Shown here: positions 36,701 to 47,837 of the stretch, one piece after another | Position numbering within the stretch: position 1 is the first letter of the stretch | Layout of the letters: each line of letters opens with the position of its first letter | Source of the DNA: Kryptolebias marmoratus | Taxonomy: Eukaryota > Chordata > Actinopteri > Cyprinodontiformes > Rivulidae | Assembly: GCF_001649575.2 (NCBI RefSeq) | Contig: NC_051450.1 | Location: 12,177,980-12,241,979 of the forward strand | Direction: 5' to 3' | Length of the DNA: 64,000 nt | The notes under the pieces: model-generated | Database searches by the model: none | Told to the model about the DNA's origin: nothing | The model's input: the letters and a program-made list of their open reading frames with translations, nothing else | Program-made: the position numbers and the translations under genes

Positions 36701-37079
36701 TTGGCAGACAATGTGCTTTCTTTCAAAGAATGCTAGTTGCAGTAAATTTGTTTTTAACCCTGGAGCTAGTAGTTTTATTGCCTAAAACCAGACAGGAAGA
36801 GATGTGTGTCCCCGAGACAACTAACAGCATCCACTAATTTTATGGTTGCTTTGTAAAAAGCGGTGTAAAAAACACACATTTATATATTTTTTTGTAAATT
36901 TGTTAATGAGAAAAAAACTAATCTTGGAATAAATATTTAATAAACGTATCATTTTTGTTCTTTAAATCATTGCTTTGATTCACAGTAACAGTATATTTTC
37001 ATTCTGAGGTGTCCAGATTACTGTATCTAAATTACATACAGATGTTGCTTGTGACAGTTTCTCCTCCACTCTTTTTTTT

Positions 37080-37330
37080 TATTTTATTAAAGCTTTCCAA
37101 ATAATCCCTCTGAATGATATGTTCCTGCTTAGCCAGCCGTTTCAAACAGCTGCTGCTTTATTGTTCTGGCATTTCAAGGGAATTAGTTGTACACACGTGT
37201 AGACTGTCACTAATTGTCTTGTGTTGTATTAATAAAATCTCTTCTCTGCTCAGTGGCTAACACTAATTCACTTAGCAGCAGTTCTTTGCCCCGATTCGAG
37301 CAGAAGATCATAAATAAAGAAGAAAGTGAG
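37080..37330. promoter_or_regulatory. Candidate conserved noncoding block
   Basis: A non-repetitive block with 'cagccgtttcaaacagctgc', an E-box-like CAGCTG, 'gggaattagttgtacacacg' and 'gtcactaattgtcttgtgtt'. It stands out from AT-rich flanks. No frame is open across it. Confidence 0.22.
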
Positions 37331-38629
37331 GAAAAATTAAATTAAAAAAGGACACGTTTTACATCAGTGTGATTATTGAACTGATAATAAAATTAGATAT
37401 GGAAATGTCAAAAACAGGACATCAGAAGTAATAATGTCTTGTAAGGACTTGTAATAATCTACATTTAAATGTCAGCCAGAGAGCTCGGCTCAAAGTCCTG
37501 CTGACTGCCAAAGACTCTGTTCCTTTGAACTCTTAAAAATAGAAAGTAAAAGCAAAGGAGGAGTAAAGGGGACAAAAGGTGGAGGAGACAGTGCCTGGTT
37601 AACAAGGTCCATCATGTGTATGAGGAGAAACTTCTCATTTAGAGCTGATTTACTGAAAACCAGAAGGGAGGCTCATTGTGCAACAGAGAAAGGTCAGGAG
37701 TAATTTTTAATTAATGTTTGTTTTGTTGTTATTTATTTAAATTTTTTCCTGTTTTTTATCTTTGCCTCAATGTCGTCCTGATTAATTATGTTCAAGATCA
37801 ACATACAGAGGATAGACGGAGGATGTTAGCTGTGGCCTGTGTGTGTACGTGTGCTTTGCGAAGCGAGAAGAAAAACATTTTCGGTTCAAAAAAAAAAAAA
37901 GTAATTAACTTCTTTTTCTTTTGTGTCAGGGACGTATTGAATTGCTGAAAACATAAAAAAAAATAAAATGCAGCCAGTAGCTGTAGTTTTTTCTGCAGTA
38001 ACAGGTCAGAGATTTAGCTATGCTGGAACCAAATCATGTAAAGCTGCTTTCAAACTGAAGTTTGTGATATTAATACTTGATTACAGCCACAATTTCTTCC
38101 TAGACATGCTGCCTCATTACTTTGCACAACCATCAAAAAGTGTGGTGAAAAAAAATCTGCCTTGCAAAGATAATTAGATGATGTTTAAAATAGTTTATTT
38201 TTCAAACAGTGACAATTAAACTGAAGTAAAAATAAAGGACATAAACGAAAAAGTGTAAGAGTTTAGAAATATCCCAACCAGGGATCTGAATTCGTCTCCT
38301 GTTTGACCAAGTATGTTCTACGCCTACTGTAGTTTAACCTTTTTGCCTTTTTTGTGCCTTCCCATAGTGTGATTTAGTTTAACTTTAAAAAAAATGTTTG
38401 GGTAGGTGTCAGAAATGAAAAAAACTTGCTTTATAAATATTTTGTACTTAGCTCCTCTACAAAAGACACCTTATTACACTACTGAGTCTATCTTTTAAAA
38501 ATTAAGATTTTTGTTATATGATAATATCTTTTTTGCCATGACACCAGGCTAAAAATGCTCAAAACATAATATAACTATAATAAGCTAAATTATTATTATA
38601 TAAACCTTCTTTGTGTTGACTATGGTTTA
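37331..38629. other. Non-coding stretch, nothing recognised
   Basis: AT-rich with A runs near 37889-37901 and 37956-37963. Frames of 69-76 codons near 37718-38177 have no domain. Confidence 0.5.
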
Positions 38630-38760
38630 TTGGCTGTGGCAGCAATCTTCAATTCACTTGACTCAAAAAATTGATCAGGTCTAGTATCATTAAAACATTA
38701 AGATCTGTCCAGTACTTCACTAGATACTTTGCTAAAAGTCAAACAAACACACATTTTTAA
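38630..38760 (+). repeat. Dispersed repeat family A, copy 4, right part only
   Basis: It contains the family's right-hand words: 'ggctgtggcagcaatcttca', 'attcacttgactc', 'attaaaacattaagatctgt', 'actagatactttgctaaaag' and 'acaaacacaca'. The left part is missing or decayed. Confidence 0.6.
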
Positions 38761-40210
38761 CTTAGATTAGAACTTAGGTTTAACTTACCTGGTCAATGGT
38801 TCAGCTGTATCAACCCTGAAACTCATTCAAAATCAAATTATTTGTCGTTGAATCTCCACCACGAGGTGCCCAGGAGCTCAAACAATCCATCACTCTGACT
38901 GATGCTTTTTCCAGATTATTCAAGCTGACATTCTGTCAGAAAGACTTAAAACAGCAGAAGAACACAGATATTCATTTGATCCAAAAATATAACTAAATCT
39001 GACAGGGATGGACTGTTAAATAGTGAGCTTTTTATGCTCAGCTCTCTTCATCCCCACATTGAAATTATTTACTGCTGTCAGTCAACCAAACAGTTCAAAC
39101 CTGAAAATGACACACCTGATGAAGAAAACACTAACGTAGTAATTGTTCAAATGGAAGCAGCAGCTCATATCTCACACATTTGTTTATACAAACATACATT
39201 ATGTTGGATTAGTCACACATTTTGCATCTCCTGAATGTGCTGCCATATTACGGTGGTAAAGACAACTTCTTCATGCTACTGTATCTCCCATTCACAGGCC
39301 TTTTTTTACTGGATACCAATCTGCACCTTGAATTACGCAAAGTTTTCACAGACAAATGAGGTCATGAGAGAATAAACTGCAACATTATGGAGAAGCTCCA
39401 ACTTCCCCAAAAGCTGCTCTGGGAGTTTTGGAGAAATAAAGGCCTTTTCCAACCCATGAAGTACAATAAGGCCAGATTAATGTTGTAATCTCCAATGACC
39501 TTTAAGTTTTTTTATAAAGGAGGGAGGGCTGTTCGACCTTTCTAAGCTGAGCACAAATCCATACTTGTGGTTTTAAACAAAAACATTTGGGGTGAGGAAA
39601 AAAAAACAAAACAAGAAAATAAATAAAATAAATTTCTACCTTGTTCTCCTCGTTGCCATGCCTCCATGGACTCCTAGATTGGACTCTGCCTACCTTTCCT
39701 GGAACAGAAAAAGAAACAAGTAAAAAATCAAAACAATCAAGACACTATTGAAACAGTTCCGATCTCTTCTACAGAACTTTTGACCTGAAATGACAAGGGC
39801 TTCTCTTCCTCTCTTCAGTTATGACGGCTTCAGGAGGGTTAAGAACTTTGGTTTTGCCTGTGTGTAAATTTTCTCTGGTTGTATCGTGACTGTGGTCAGC
39901 CCTCTGAGTGTTACCCTTCGTCGTCTTAATTACTAACATCATGACCGTTTATACTTCCTGACACTTTCTGCTCTAAAGTACGTTGATTATCCGAGACGCA
40001 AAAGCATCCCCACAAAATGAAATCTCCTATGTTTTACTGTTAGGATTTTCTTTCTGTATTTGCTTTATTTTGTTACCTCCAGGGAAGAAAAGGGAAAGAA
40101 AAGGAACCCTGATGGTTTGGAGCAGTATAGAGCTCTGATTTGGTTTTCTCTGCTTCTAAAAAAGACAAAATGCTTGTCGCCTGTAGGTATGAGTTTTGGA
40201 AGCAACTTGC
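38761..40210. other. Non-coding stretch, nothing recognised
   Basis: It includes A-rich low complexity at 39597-39635. No gene or repeat family was recognised. Confidence 0.45.
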
Positions 40211-40256
40211 TTTGTTGTGTGTGTGTGTGTGTGNGGGGGGAGGGGGGAGGGGGGGG
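40211..40256. repeat. (GT)n run, one ambiguous base, then G tract
   Basis: A TG/GT dinucleotide run ends in a single N at 40234. It is followed by G6-A-G6-A-G8 (40235-40256). The G tracts could form a quadruplex on the plus strand. The N is an unresolved base and may hide a collapsed or mis-sized repeat. Two frames crossing it (102 and 91 codons) are not genes. Confidence 0.9.
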
Positions 40257-41329
40257 TTGTTTGTGTCATTTATTTATTTATTCATTTATTTTATTTCTAG
40301 TAGAGATCTTCTCTTTGGCACTCGCCTATGGACTTTTCTTTATTCAGAATTTAGCATATGGGGCATGATGAATGCAACTCTCCCCATTGCTCTGGGTCAG
40401 CCTTATAATCTTTAGGTATCTTGCCTTTTTTATTTTCTTTTTCAGTTTTTACCACCTGTCATCCTTTTTTTCTCTGTGGACAGCAGTTGGATGATAGGAA
40501 ACCATTTTGATAGCACTATGAACTGTTTCAACAAATATGTCAACTCTTTTGAATAGTCTTGGAACTTTTTGATAATAGCATATTTGTCGCTGTCAGATAC
40601 AAAAGGTAGTGTTTTATTCAGACGATGGTGGGAGAAAAAGCACAATAATGGAGAGAATCAGCCCTCTTTTTTAACAAAAAGAAAAACGTGCTTTTTCTGC
40701 AGTTGCAGTGGGTCAATTGACTACTTATCTAGCTTGCAAAAAACATCAGCTTCAGCATGTTAAGGAAGTTTGATCATAAATGTATTACACCTTACAATCG
40801 CAATAAAATAATGTTACTTGTTAAAGATGTTTAATCACAATATCATATGTAATACATTATGCATCAAACTAGACAATGAAGTGTTCATTTTAACTAAAAT
40901 ATTTTATATAGAAAAAATGCTTACATTGTGAGTTTCTTTGCTGGCAGAGTTTATAGCTCGCCTCTTAAAGTCTAGGACACCACTGCCCCTTGGTGTGAAT
41001 GTTCAATACATATCGGTGGGGCTAAGTGATGGAGGTAAGGGGTGAAATGGGACTCATCCTAGGGCAACCCCCTAAATAAAACACTGTGATGTTAACTCTT
41101 TTTCCGAATTGCCTTAACTCAGAGATGGTCATATTTGAAATAATCGAATTTCCCTGTGTAGAGTATCCTGATCCCAGCCACATTATGAAGATGAATATAT
41201 AGCTTATATATTTTTTTTTTCTTCAGGGATTTGCAGCACATGTTGCATTACCTCAAGTGTCCCTTATTTTTAGTCAGTGTAGAACTTAATGGCTGAGTAA
41301 AAAAAAAAGATTACACTCTAGGGGTGAGA
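40257..41329. other. Non-coding stretch, nothing recognised
   Basis: T-rich start (TTTATTTATTTATTCATTTA near 40268), then average AT-rich DNA. No coding signal was found. Confidence 0.5.
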
Positions 41330-41620
41330 GAGAAAACCAAGCAATCTTGTGGTTTCAGGAATATAATTAAGGCGCTGCGTGAGTGCAAACATTGCAGTGG
41401 CCCAAGGGAACATAATGTAAGTTATTAGACAGTGCTCTGTTACATGTAAACAGGAAAATAAATGGAAATTTTTTTATGCGGCTCATGTCAGCAGCATATT
41501 TGGAACATATTGCTGTCCATGCAGACACATCAACACTAACAATTATTAATAAGTCCCGGTTGTTTCTGTTTGGGCTGAGTAACAGGTTTGCCAGATAATG
41601 TGTCCAGCTTGCAGCCTGTG
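41330..41620. promoter_or_regulatory. Candidate conserved noncoding block
   Basis: A non-repetitive block with 'ataattaaggcgctgcgtga', 'gcaaacattgcagtggccca', 'acatgtaaacaggaaaataa' (forkhead-like GTAAACA) and 'aacaattattaataagtccc' (homeodomain-like). No frame is open. A regulatory role is inferred only from texture. Confidence 0.25.
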
Positions 41621-42299
41621 GTTTTAAAAATATATATTTAAAAGGGATTTATCAGCTTTTGATAAGGAAGCTGATCTAAATTCTGAACATAAAACTCAGC
41701 AATGTTGAAAATTTTAGTTCAGGGCCTCCTTAAGTATGTCCCGAGAGGCTGTGTGAGTTTTAATAGGTGTATCTTATCCCCTGGGCATTTCTTCCAAGAC
41801 CACTATCTTGACCTCCATGTCCAACATTATTGTTCCTGAAATCTCTGTGTCATTTGGGAGAAGTATCAACCATGACATCTTGAAAACCAAAGGCCCTCAT
41901 TATTTCAATACAGATCTTGTCCACTTTGACAGCTTCCTCTATTTGTGAACTCTACACCAACCTTTATTACAAAATAAGGTGTATCATACAAATTATTTTC
42001 ACTGCATGCTATTGTTTAGTTTAGGATTTGGGTCTTGTCTGTGATAATTCTGATAATAGTCAAAAATTTTTCCTTTTGGAAAGCGCAACTTCAAATGAAT
42101 TCAGACACCACTGTGCACAGCAAGTTGGGCTGTCTCTCTGATTGCTACCTCTAAACTTTATTTTTTTCTCCAAGAAAAGCTAGAAACAGCAGATTTTGAT
42201 CAATAGCAGAAATCGATGAAACACCCAGTCAGTACAGAGCATATAAGTCATGCACCGTGAGACGTAACAGATCCACATGTCACTTTTTTCTTTTCTTTC
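41621..42299. other. Non-coding stretch, nothing recognised
   Basis: AT-rich single-copy-looking sequence. No motif or frame is worth naming. Confidence 0.45.
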
Positions 42300-43130
42300 G
42301 ATCATAAAGCCATGAAAGTTCTCTTTCCCTCACTGCGGTGGCTCAGTGACAAGCTGCCGGTGTACAGTGTGATGGGGGATGTAGATGGCCAGAACAGGGT
42401 AATTGCTCTGGTATCAGGGGGGACGGCACCAAATTGGAATAAATCTTGGAGGCTGCAGTCACGTTGATTGAGAAGAAGCGGTGATGGCGAGAAAGGGCCT
42501 CCTCCTCTTCCTCCGTGGGAGGACAGATAAGGAAGACACAGACAGAAATACTGGGAAGACCTCGGCATTTATTAGAAGTGTGTGTGTATGTGTGTAGGCT
42601 GCCGGCAGGGACACACAAGTAAGCAGAAGGGTCAAAAAATCAGTAGTCTGTTCTGTAATGAGCTGAATAAGTATAATTTTCAGTAGCAGTAAGTTAAGTT
42701 TAGCTGTACGATCGGAGGCTTCTTATGACTCACCTTGAGCTGCGCCATTGTTTAATCAAAGCTTAATTATTCCGCATGCACTGTGGCCAGCATAGGAGTT
42801 TATTAGTGACACTGTGCATCCATAGTATAATGAATGTGCTTCTTGGGCCATTTTATTAGAAATCATATTGACCATGGAGTAAGTTAATGTCCGTCTCATG
42901 TAAAGAAATATAAAATTATAATGTCAGTCAATGAGAAGGCTCAACTAGCACTCAGCGGGTAATTCAGATGAAAGCTGTACACATTTAATACAACTGTACA
43001 ATGCATTTAGGAAACTGATGAGGCTTAACTACAAGTGCAATGAGTAATTAGGCATTATAATTAATCTAAAAAAAAAATCTTGATCTCAATTCTTGCATAG
43101 ATTTAATTTCATTTCTCATTAATGGCAATT
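42300..43130. promoter_or_regulatory. GC-richer islet followed by a candidate conserved noncoding block
   Basis: 42300-42620 is clearly less AT-rich than anything within several kb. Its open frames on the minus strand overlap in two registers (88 and 91 codons) without a domain. 42700-43090 is non-repetitive with many TAAT/ATTA words and 'ttgtttaatcaaagcttaat' (TCF/LEF-like ATCAAAG). Together these look like a promoter or enhancer neighbourhood. That is inference. A non-coding exon in the islet is possible. Confidence 0.25.
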
Positions 43131-44209
43131 TGCATGCAGGCATATTTCCAGGCTTTCAGTTCACTCTGCTTTGACATGCTGACTTTTTTGATTTACCAAA
43201 GTCTTTAGCAGTCACAATAATTGGTCACATGCACACAGGTTGAAAAAAAACCCACGTTTGATTCATTTATGGCCAAAACTTTGCAGATACTTCAACCATA
43301 CAACTTAATAACTTTTCTCAAGGAGAAAACTTTGGGCAGACTGTCAACAGTAGTTTTGGGAATTCTTTTTTTTTATGAGATCTGGATTATTTGTCTCAGC
43401 TCAGCAAGAGGAGAAGTAAGCTCGAAGTGTGTTGTAACACTAGAAATAGTACAAAGTGAAGAGCAGCTTCAGTGCACGTTATTGTTTATGTTTTAAATTT
43501 TATTTATCTTTTACATTCTATTATTTATATTCCGTGGCATTAACTTTTTCCCACTTAAGAAGGCCTAAAAAATTAAAATACTATTTCTGCCAAATAAAAC
43601 TTTTATTGCTCAGTCTTTCAATGGCCTCAGTTCACATAGATAAAAATTGTGTTTCACATTTTAGCAAGAATTATTCATAAAAATGGTAAAGTTTCCCCCA
43701 TTTCTCTTTGAATGTAATATTTAAAGAAAGGTGATTTTCTTGGCACCACTATGAGTTGATAGTCAGGTTAACTATTAAGGTAAAGTTTCTTCCAAATGAA
43801 CCTCCATATGGTGGATGTTTGGATGCAGATCCATTCTCGTAAAGCCCACAGGATACTTAAAGGAAAGCTGGAGCTTCAGGGAGAGTATCTTTGGATCCTG
43901 ATGCACAGTCATGGAGTTCACCATTCAAGCACAACTCCTGATCTCTTTCTGCGTCTCCACAGAGGAGTTCATGACACTGCCCAGCTCAATCAAAGGTTTC
44001 TTTGCCTTGTGTTCCCTGTAGTTTTTCTCTTTGGTGCGTTTTATTGCTGACAGCAACTTCTGCTATGTTGCAAACCAGACTTTGATGATGAAAACTGGAA
44101 TTATTTAATCTCTTTTAACATGCTGATGGGGAAAAATAGAAGTACAATTAAGGATGATAATTAGTAACCTTGGCATTTTAATCACAAGTTTTATTTTAAT
44201 TGAAAATTC
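43131..44209. other. Non-coding stretch, nothing firm
   Basis: Frames 43221-43496 (91 codons) and 43796-44050 (84 codons) are open on plus but match no family I recognise and show no splice or start context. Confidence 0.4.
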
Positions 44210-44760
44210 ATCTTTTTCCCAGCTCCACAAAGCCCACGTTGGGGCACATGGATATCAGTGTCAACATGATGCATCCCAGCCTGCCTGTTTTTCTTTATCA
44301 GTTATCAGTGTACTGTACTCTTCAGCTTGCTGCCAGCAACATACCTCCCTTGGCTCTCAGATAAAACATTGGGTCTGTCATACAGAGTCGCGCCGAGGCC
44401 CAGCAGGGAAGCCCTAATGATTGCAATAAAAAACAAATGCAAATGATTACCTTGGGCTTCCCTCTTGTGTGGAATCTGTCGCTCAGCCTCTGGCTGTCAG
44501 GATGGATCGCTGCCATCATCTGTGGACATGGAGTGTTAGGAAAATAAACACCAACTGGGCCAACGCAGGCAGCAACAATGCAATAACAATAATACTATTA
44601 TCTGTTACATTGTAGGGTGGCAAGCTACGAGCATTTTGTGTAACAAATGATGGGTCACGGCTGATTACAATCACATCCTGCCAATTGCAGGGATCAAATT
44701 AGTTTGTGCTCATTTGTAACTTTTGTTATGGCGCTGTTTTACAGCCCTACAAGTGTTCAG
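44210..44760. promoter_or_regulatory. Candidate enhancer-like noncoding block with POU-type octamer
   Basis: The palindrome ATTGCAAT (44420-44427) and a perfect octamer ATGCAAAT (44437-44444) lie ten bases apart, followed by 'gattaccttgggcttccctc'. The surrounding 500 bases are non-repetitive, of balanced composition and free of long unique frames. POU-domain factors bind the octamer in vertebrate enhancers. Function at this site is inferred. Confidence 0.3.
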
Positions 44761-46279
44761 AAAATTATGTCTGTAATTTGTTTGGGCTCACATTGGAATT
44801 CATTTTTTATGTCTGATACTGTTGTTGTTGTTATGCAAAAATCTTGTCTTCCAAACAAACCATTTTAAAACTTAAAAAATATACATTTTTAGCAATTTTT
44901 TTTTAATTCTCAAAAGAATGTTTTTTGGTATACACAATTCTTGTATGTCACACCTCCTTAGGTTTGCTTTGACACAAAATGCATTAATAATTCAACTGTC
45001 ATTATTACTATTTTGTGGTTTCAGGGGCCTGACTTGAAATCCAGTGCGCACTATTTCAAATGCAGCTGAAAACTTTGCAATTAGTGTACTTCTTTTTAGC
45101 TAAAGGGCATCACTATGCTTGTTATATTATAGATAACGTGAGCTTTTTCTTCCACCTTTTATTCCAGGTCAGGCTGAGAAAATAACAAACACATCCTCTT
45201 CCATCAATGTTGTCACCTTGAGAATCGTCAGCGGTTGTCTTTTTCTTCCACTGCAGGCAGGAAAAATGCAAATTAGTCTCGTAGCTGTTGTTGAATGGCC
45301 AGAGTTCAGTTTGAAAATGTTTTAGTTCCAGGAGGTCATAACTGAGGAGTTGAGTCAACACAAATTTTGAAGCTCGTGTAAAAAAAGGATTTGATGAATT
45401 ATTTTTTAAAGTGTGTCAGCCTTATGGAGTCAGCAGAGGGCAAACCAATCAACAGCAACGATTCGCAGAACCGTATTTCACTCTGGAAAACTGCTCAGTG
45501 TGAATCTCCTTCAGTGGTCCTTGGTGAATGGCGTGGAGATGGGGTTTGACTCGAGGGTAAAATGTGCTTGCAGCTTTCTGTCAACAGGTGAATTGAGACT
45601 TTTAACGGTTGCAGTGTCAGATTAGTTCAGGGAAAGGTGAGGATGAAATTCTCCGCTGTGAGATGGAGCATGTTTTGTCTCTGGTAAAGCATTCCAGAGC
45701 GTAAGCCAGGCTAATCCTTCTGGCATGATGCACAGCTTTGGGTGTGTTTGTCTTAAAATAGACAATTTTCGCAGTTAGAAAACCCTCCTAATAAAACTCT
45801 AGAGATTCAGTATAAAGTGCTTCATTGTCAACAGGAGCCTCCTGATGTATGTGCAAAATGTGCAAAATATAAAACTGGAAAAGCCTGTTTTTTTTCTATT
45901 TCAGCTGCTTTTATGGTGTGTTATAGTTCTTTCTTTGTTTGGGTCCTCGGGGGCTCAAGGTAGCTATCGGTCAAAACAATCTAAACAACAATTTTATGAT
46001 TGATTTGTCATGCAGTTATAAACTGCATGGGAGTGATATGAAGTGCACTTGCTGAATCCTGGAAAAGCTGAGATGCTAAAAGAAATACTACAGATACATT
46101 TGTGGTGGAAGGAAAAAGAATAATACCTTTGTGTTTGCTCATTTCACTAATGGTGTTTTCATTATAAAACCTTTTTCAAACAACCATGGAGATATTACAA
46201 GTACTTTCTTCCTTGAAACTTTCTTTGGAATCGATGCTCTAATATTTTTGAAAACTTATTTGTCATTATGAGGTATAGC
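44761..46279. other. Non-coding stretch, nothing recognised
   Basis: AT-rich with a T run near 44897-44908. Frames of 70-79 codons lack motifs. Confidence 0.45.
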
Positions 46280-46720
46280 AAATGAGTTTGATATCCACAG
46301 AGGGAGCAGAGATTTCCAATGAACCATAATGCCATTAGGGGCCTGCTTTCCAACTTTTAGGTGGACTTAACTGTCAGACGAAATGACTTTTCTAATGAGC
46401 TAAATTTGAATAATGTATTCACGGGCAGATTCGGAGCGCGGCTGTGGTGATGATTAGGATATATGGCTGAGGACTAGATGTGGCGAACCACCTCTGTGTG
46501 ATGCATGACACACTCGCGTGGTGAATTATGGCTTTGTGTCGTCTGCATTAAGAGTAACTCGTCATCTCAGAGATGGACAGCTCCTCTCACGGAGATAAAC
46601 CACGCTCAAGTATCCTCTGAGAGCTCATGAGAGGAGAATCTTTCAACAGTTCGTAGATTCTCCTCGGCCCTGGGAGCTGGCAGAGACTAATTTAAGGCAC
46701 AGAGTGCTCTTAATTTCTGC
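46280..46720. promoter_or_regulatory. Candidate conserved noncoding block
   Basis: It is of balanced composition, non-repetitive and unusually CpG-containing for this window ('gattcggagcgcggctgtgg', 'cacactcgcgtggtgaatta', 'aactcgtcatctc'). It contains 'ctttctaatgagctaaattt'-like homeodomain words and 'gactaatttaaggca'. No open frame spans it. It is among the better enhancer candidates here. Confidence 0.3.
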
Positions 46721-47336
46721 TTACCAGCACAGATTTCTGCACTTTGCTCATTCAAGAAACATTACAGTAGTTTACATACTGCATACATTAGGTTTGTGTA
46801 TATACTGTACATGTGTTGAATCAACAGAAATGCAGCACAAAGTCAGTCATGTACAATTTATAAGGCCAGACTTAAGAAAAGAAAGTCGTCTTTTCAGTTT
46901 AGGCCTCAGCAGTGGAAAAAAATCTTTCAGGATCTGGGATAGTCCAAGCTTCACTAAGCTCTGCACAACCTACACGTCCTATTAGAATGTGTTTGGATCA
47001 TGAAAAAATTGGAAAACCTCTTTCAGTGTCAATATAAAGGCAATAATGATGCTGCTGTGCTATTAGTGCTTGTCAAATCTGTTTTCCCCCGCACGCTTCT
47101 GTACCTTTATCTTGTACTGTTTACCAGCCACGGTGCAAATCCCTTGATCTGCGTCAGGATTTTTTCATGACTTTGTCACAATCCTGATGGTAGGATACAC
47201 GCAAGGCTTCAAAGTCCTTTCAACCAAGCCACTTCAGTGCATGCAGGCCCCACATCATGGCTGTGCTTCTACTCCTGCCATCATGCTCCACCCAGTGTCC
47301 TGAAACTCTGCCACCAAGTTCATAAACCACCCCTAC
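46721..47336. other. Non-coding stretch, nothing recognised
   Basis: The sequence next to the solo LTR. Its C-rich end (47220-47336) has no recognised identity. A 93-codon frame (46704-46985) has no domain. Confidence 0.45.
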
Positions 47337-47341
47337 CTCAC

Positions 47342-47832
47342 TGTAGCGAACGCAGTCAAGCATTTTTTATGTATATTTTGGGAAATACTGTTTGGTTTGG
47401 TTAATAACGTTATCTGACCACTTCAGCAATTACGTCATCACTTGGTCACGTGATGCTTTCGATAAAGGGCTGTAAGTTTCGTTTCATGCTCAGTTGGTTT
47501 TTGCAAGCGGTAATAGGAAAGACAAAGAACTGAAATTTGGAAGAAATGGACTTCTAGCAACTCCTAACCTTCTGGTTGGAGGGGCATACGGTATGGACAA
47601 TTGAATGGAATATTCTTGTGTTTGTATATGTGTAATAAGTTTCATTTGAACAATTTATATAAGAGAACATGACGGTTTAACTGATGTATATTTGCCACTG
47701 TGTATTTTATTGCAGTGTTCACGGTGGTCTTGGGCGTTTATGTGACAGAAAATTCCTTTAATAAACGTTTGGAACCATCAGTCGGAGCGTTGCATCTTCA
47801 TCAACCAGTGAGAAAAGTTGGGAGCAGCTATA
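47342..47832 (+). mobile_element. Solo LTR, 491 bp, with perfect 5-bp target duplication
   Basis: The block begins TGTAGC and ends GCTATA, a near-perfect inverted terminal pair (GCTACA expected, so the terminal CA appears mutated to TA). It is flanked by CTCAC on both sides (47337-47341 and 47833-47837), the 5-base duplication typical of LTR retrotransposon integration. A poly(A) signal AATAAA lies at 47760-47765, about 70 bases from the 3' end, which sets the orientation as plus. No gag, pol or primer-binding-site-plus-second-LTR structure adjoins it, so the internal region was lost by LTR-LTR recombination. The family is not identified (Gypsy- and BEL-type elements both make about 5-bp duplications). 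The 65-codon frame 47700-47897 runs out of it and is not a gene. Confidence 0.75.
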
Positions 47833-47837
47833 CTCAC

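Noticed and set aside
40060..40415. Frames of 91 and 102 codons
   Set aside because: They run through the GT/N/G repeat and contain an undefined residue. No domain is seen on either side.
42302..42618. Minus-strand frames of 88 and 91 codons as a gene
   Set aside because: Two registers are open over the same bases and neither has a domain or a clear splice context. It is noted only as a GC-richer islet.
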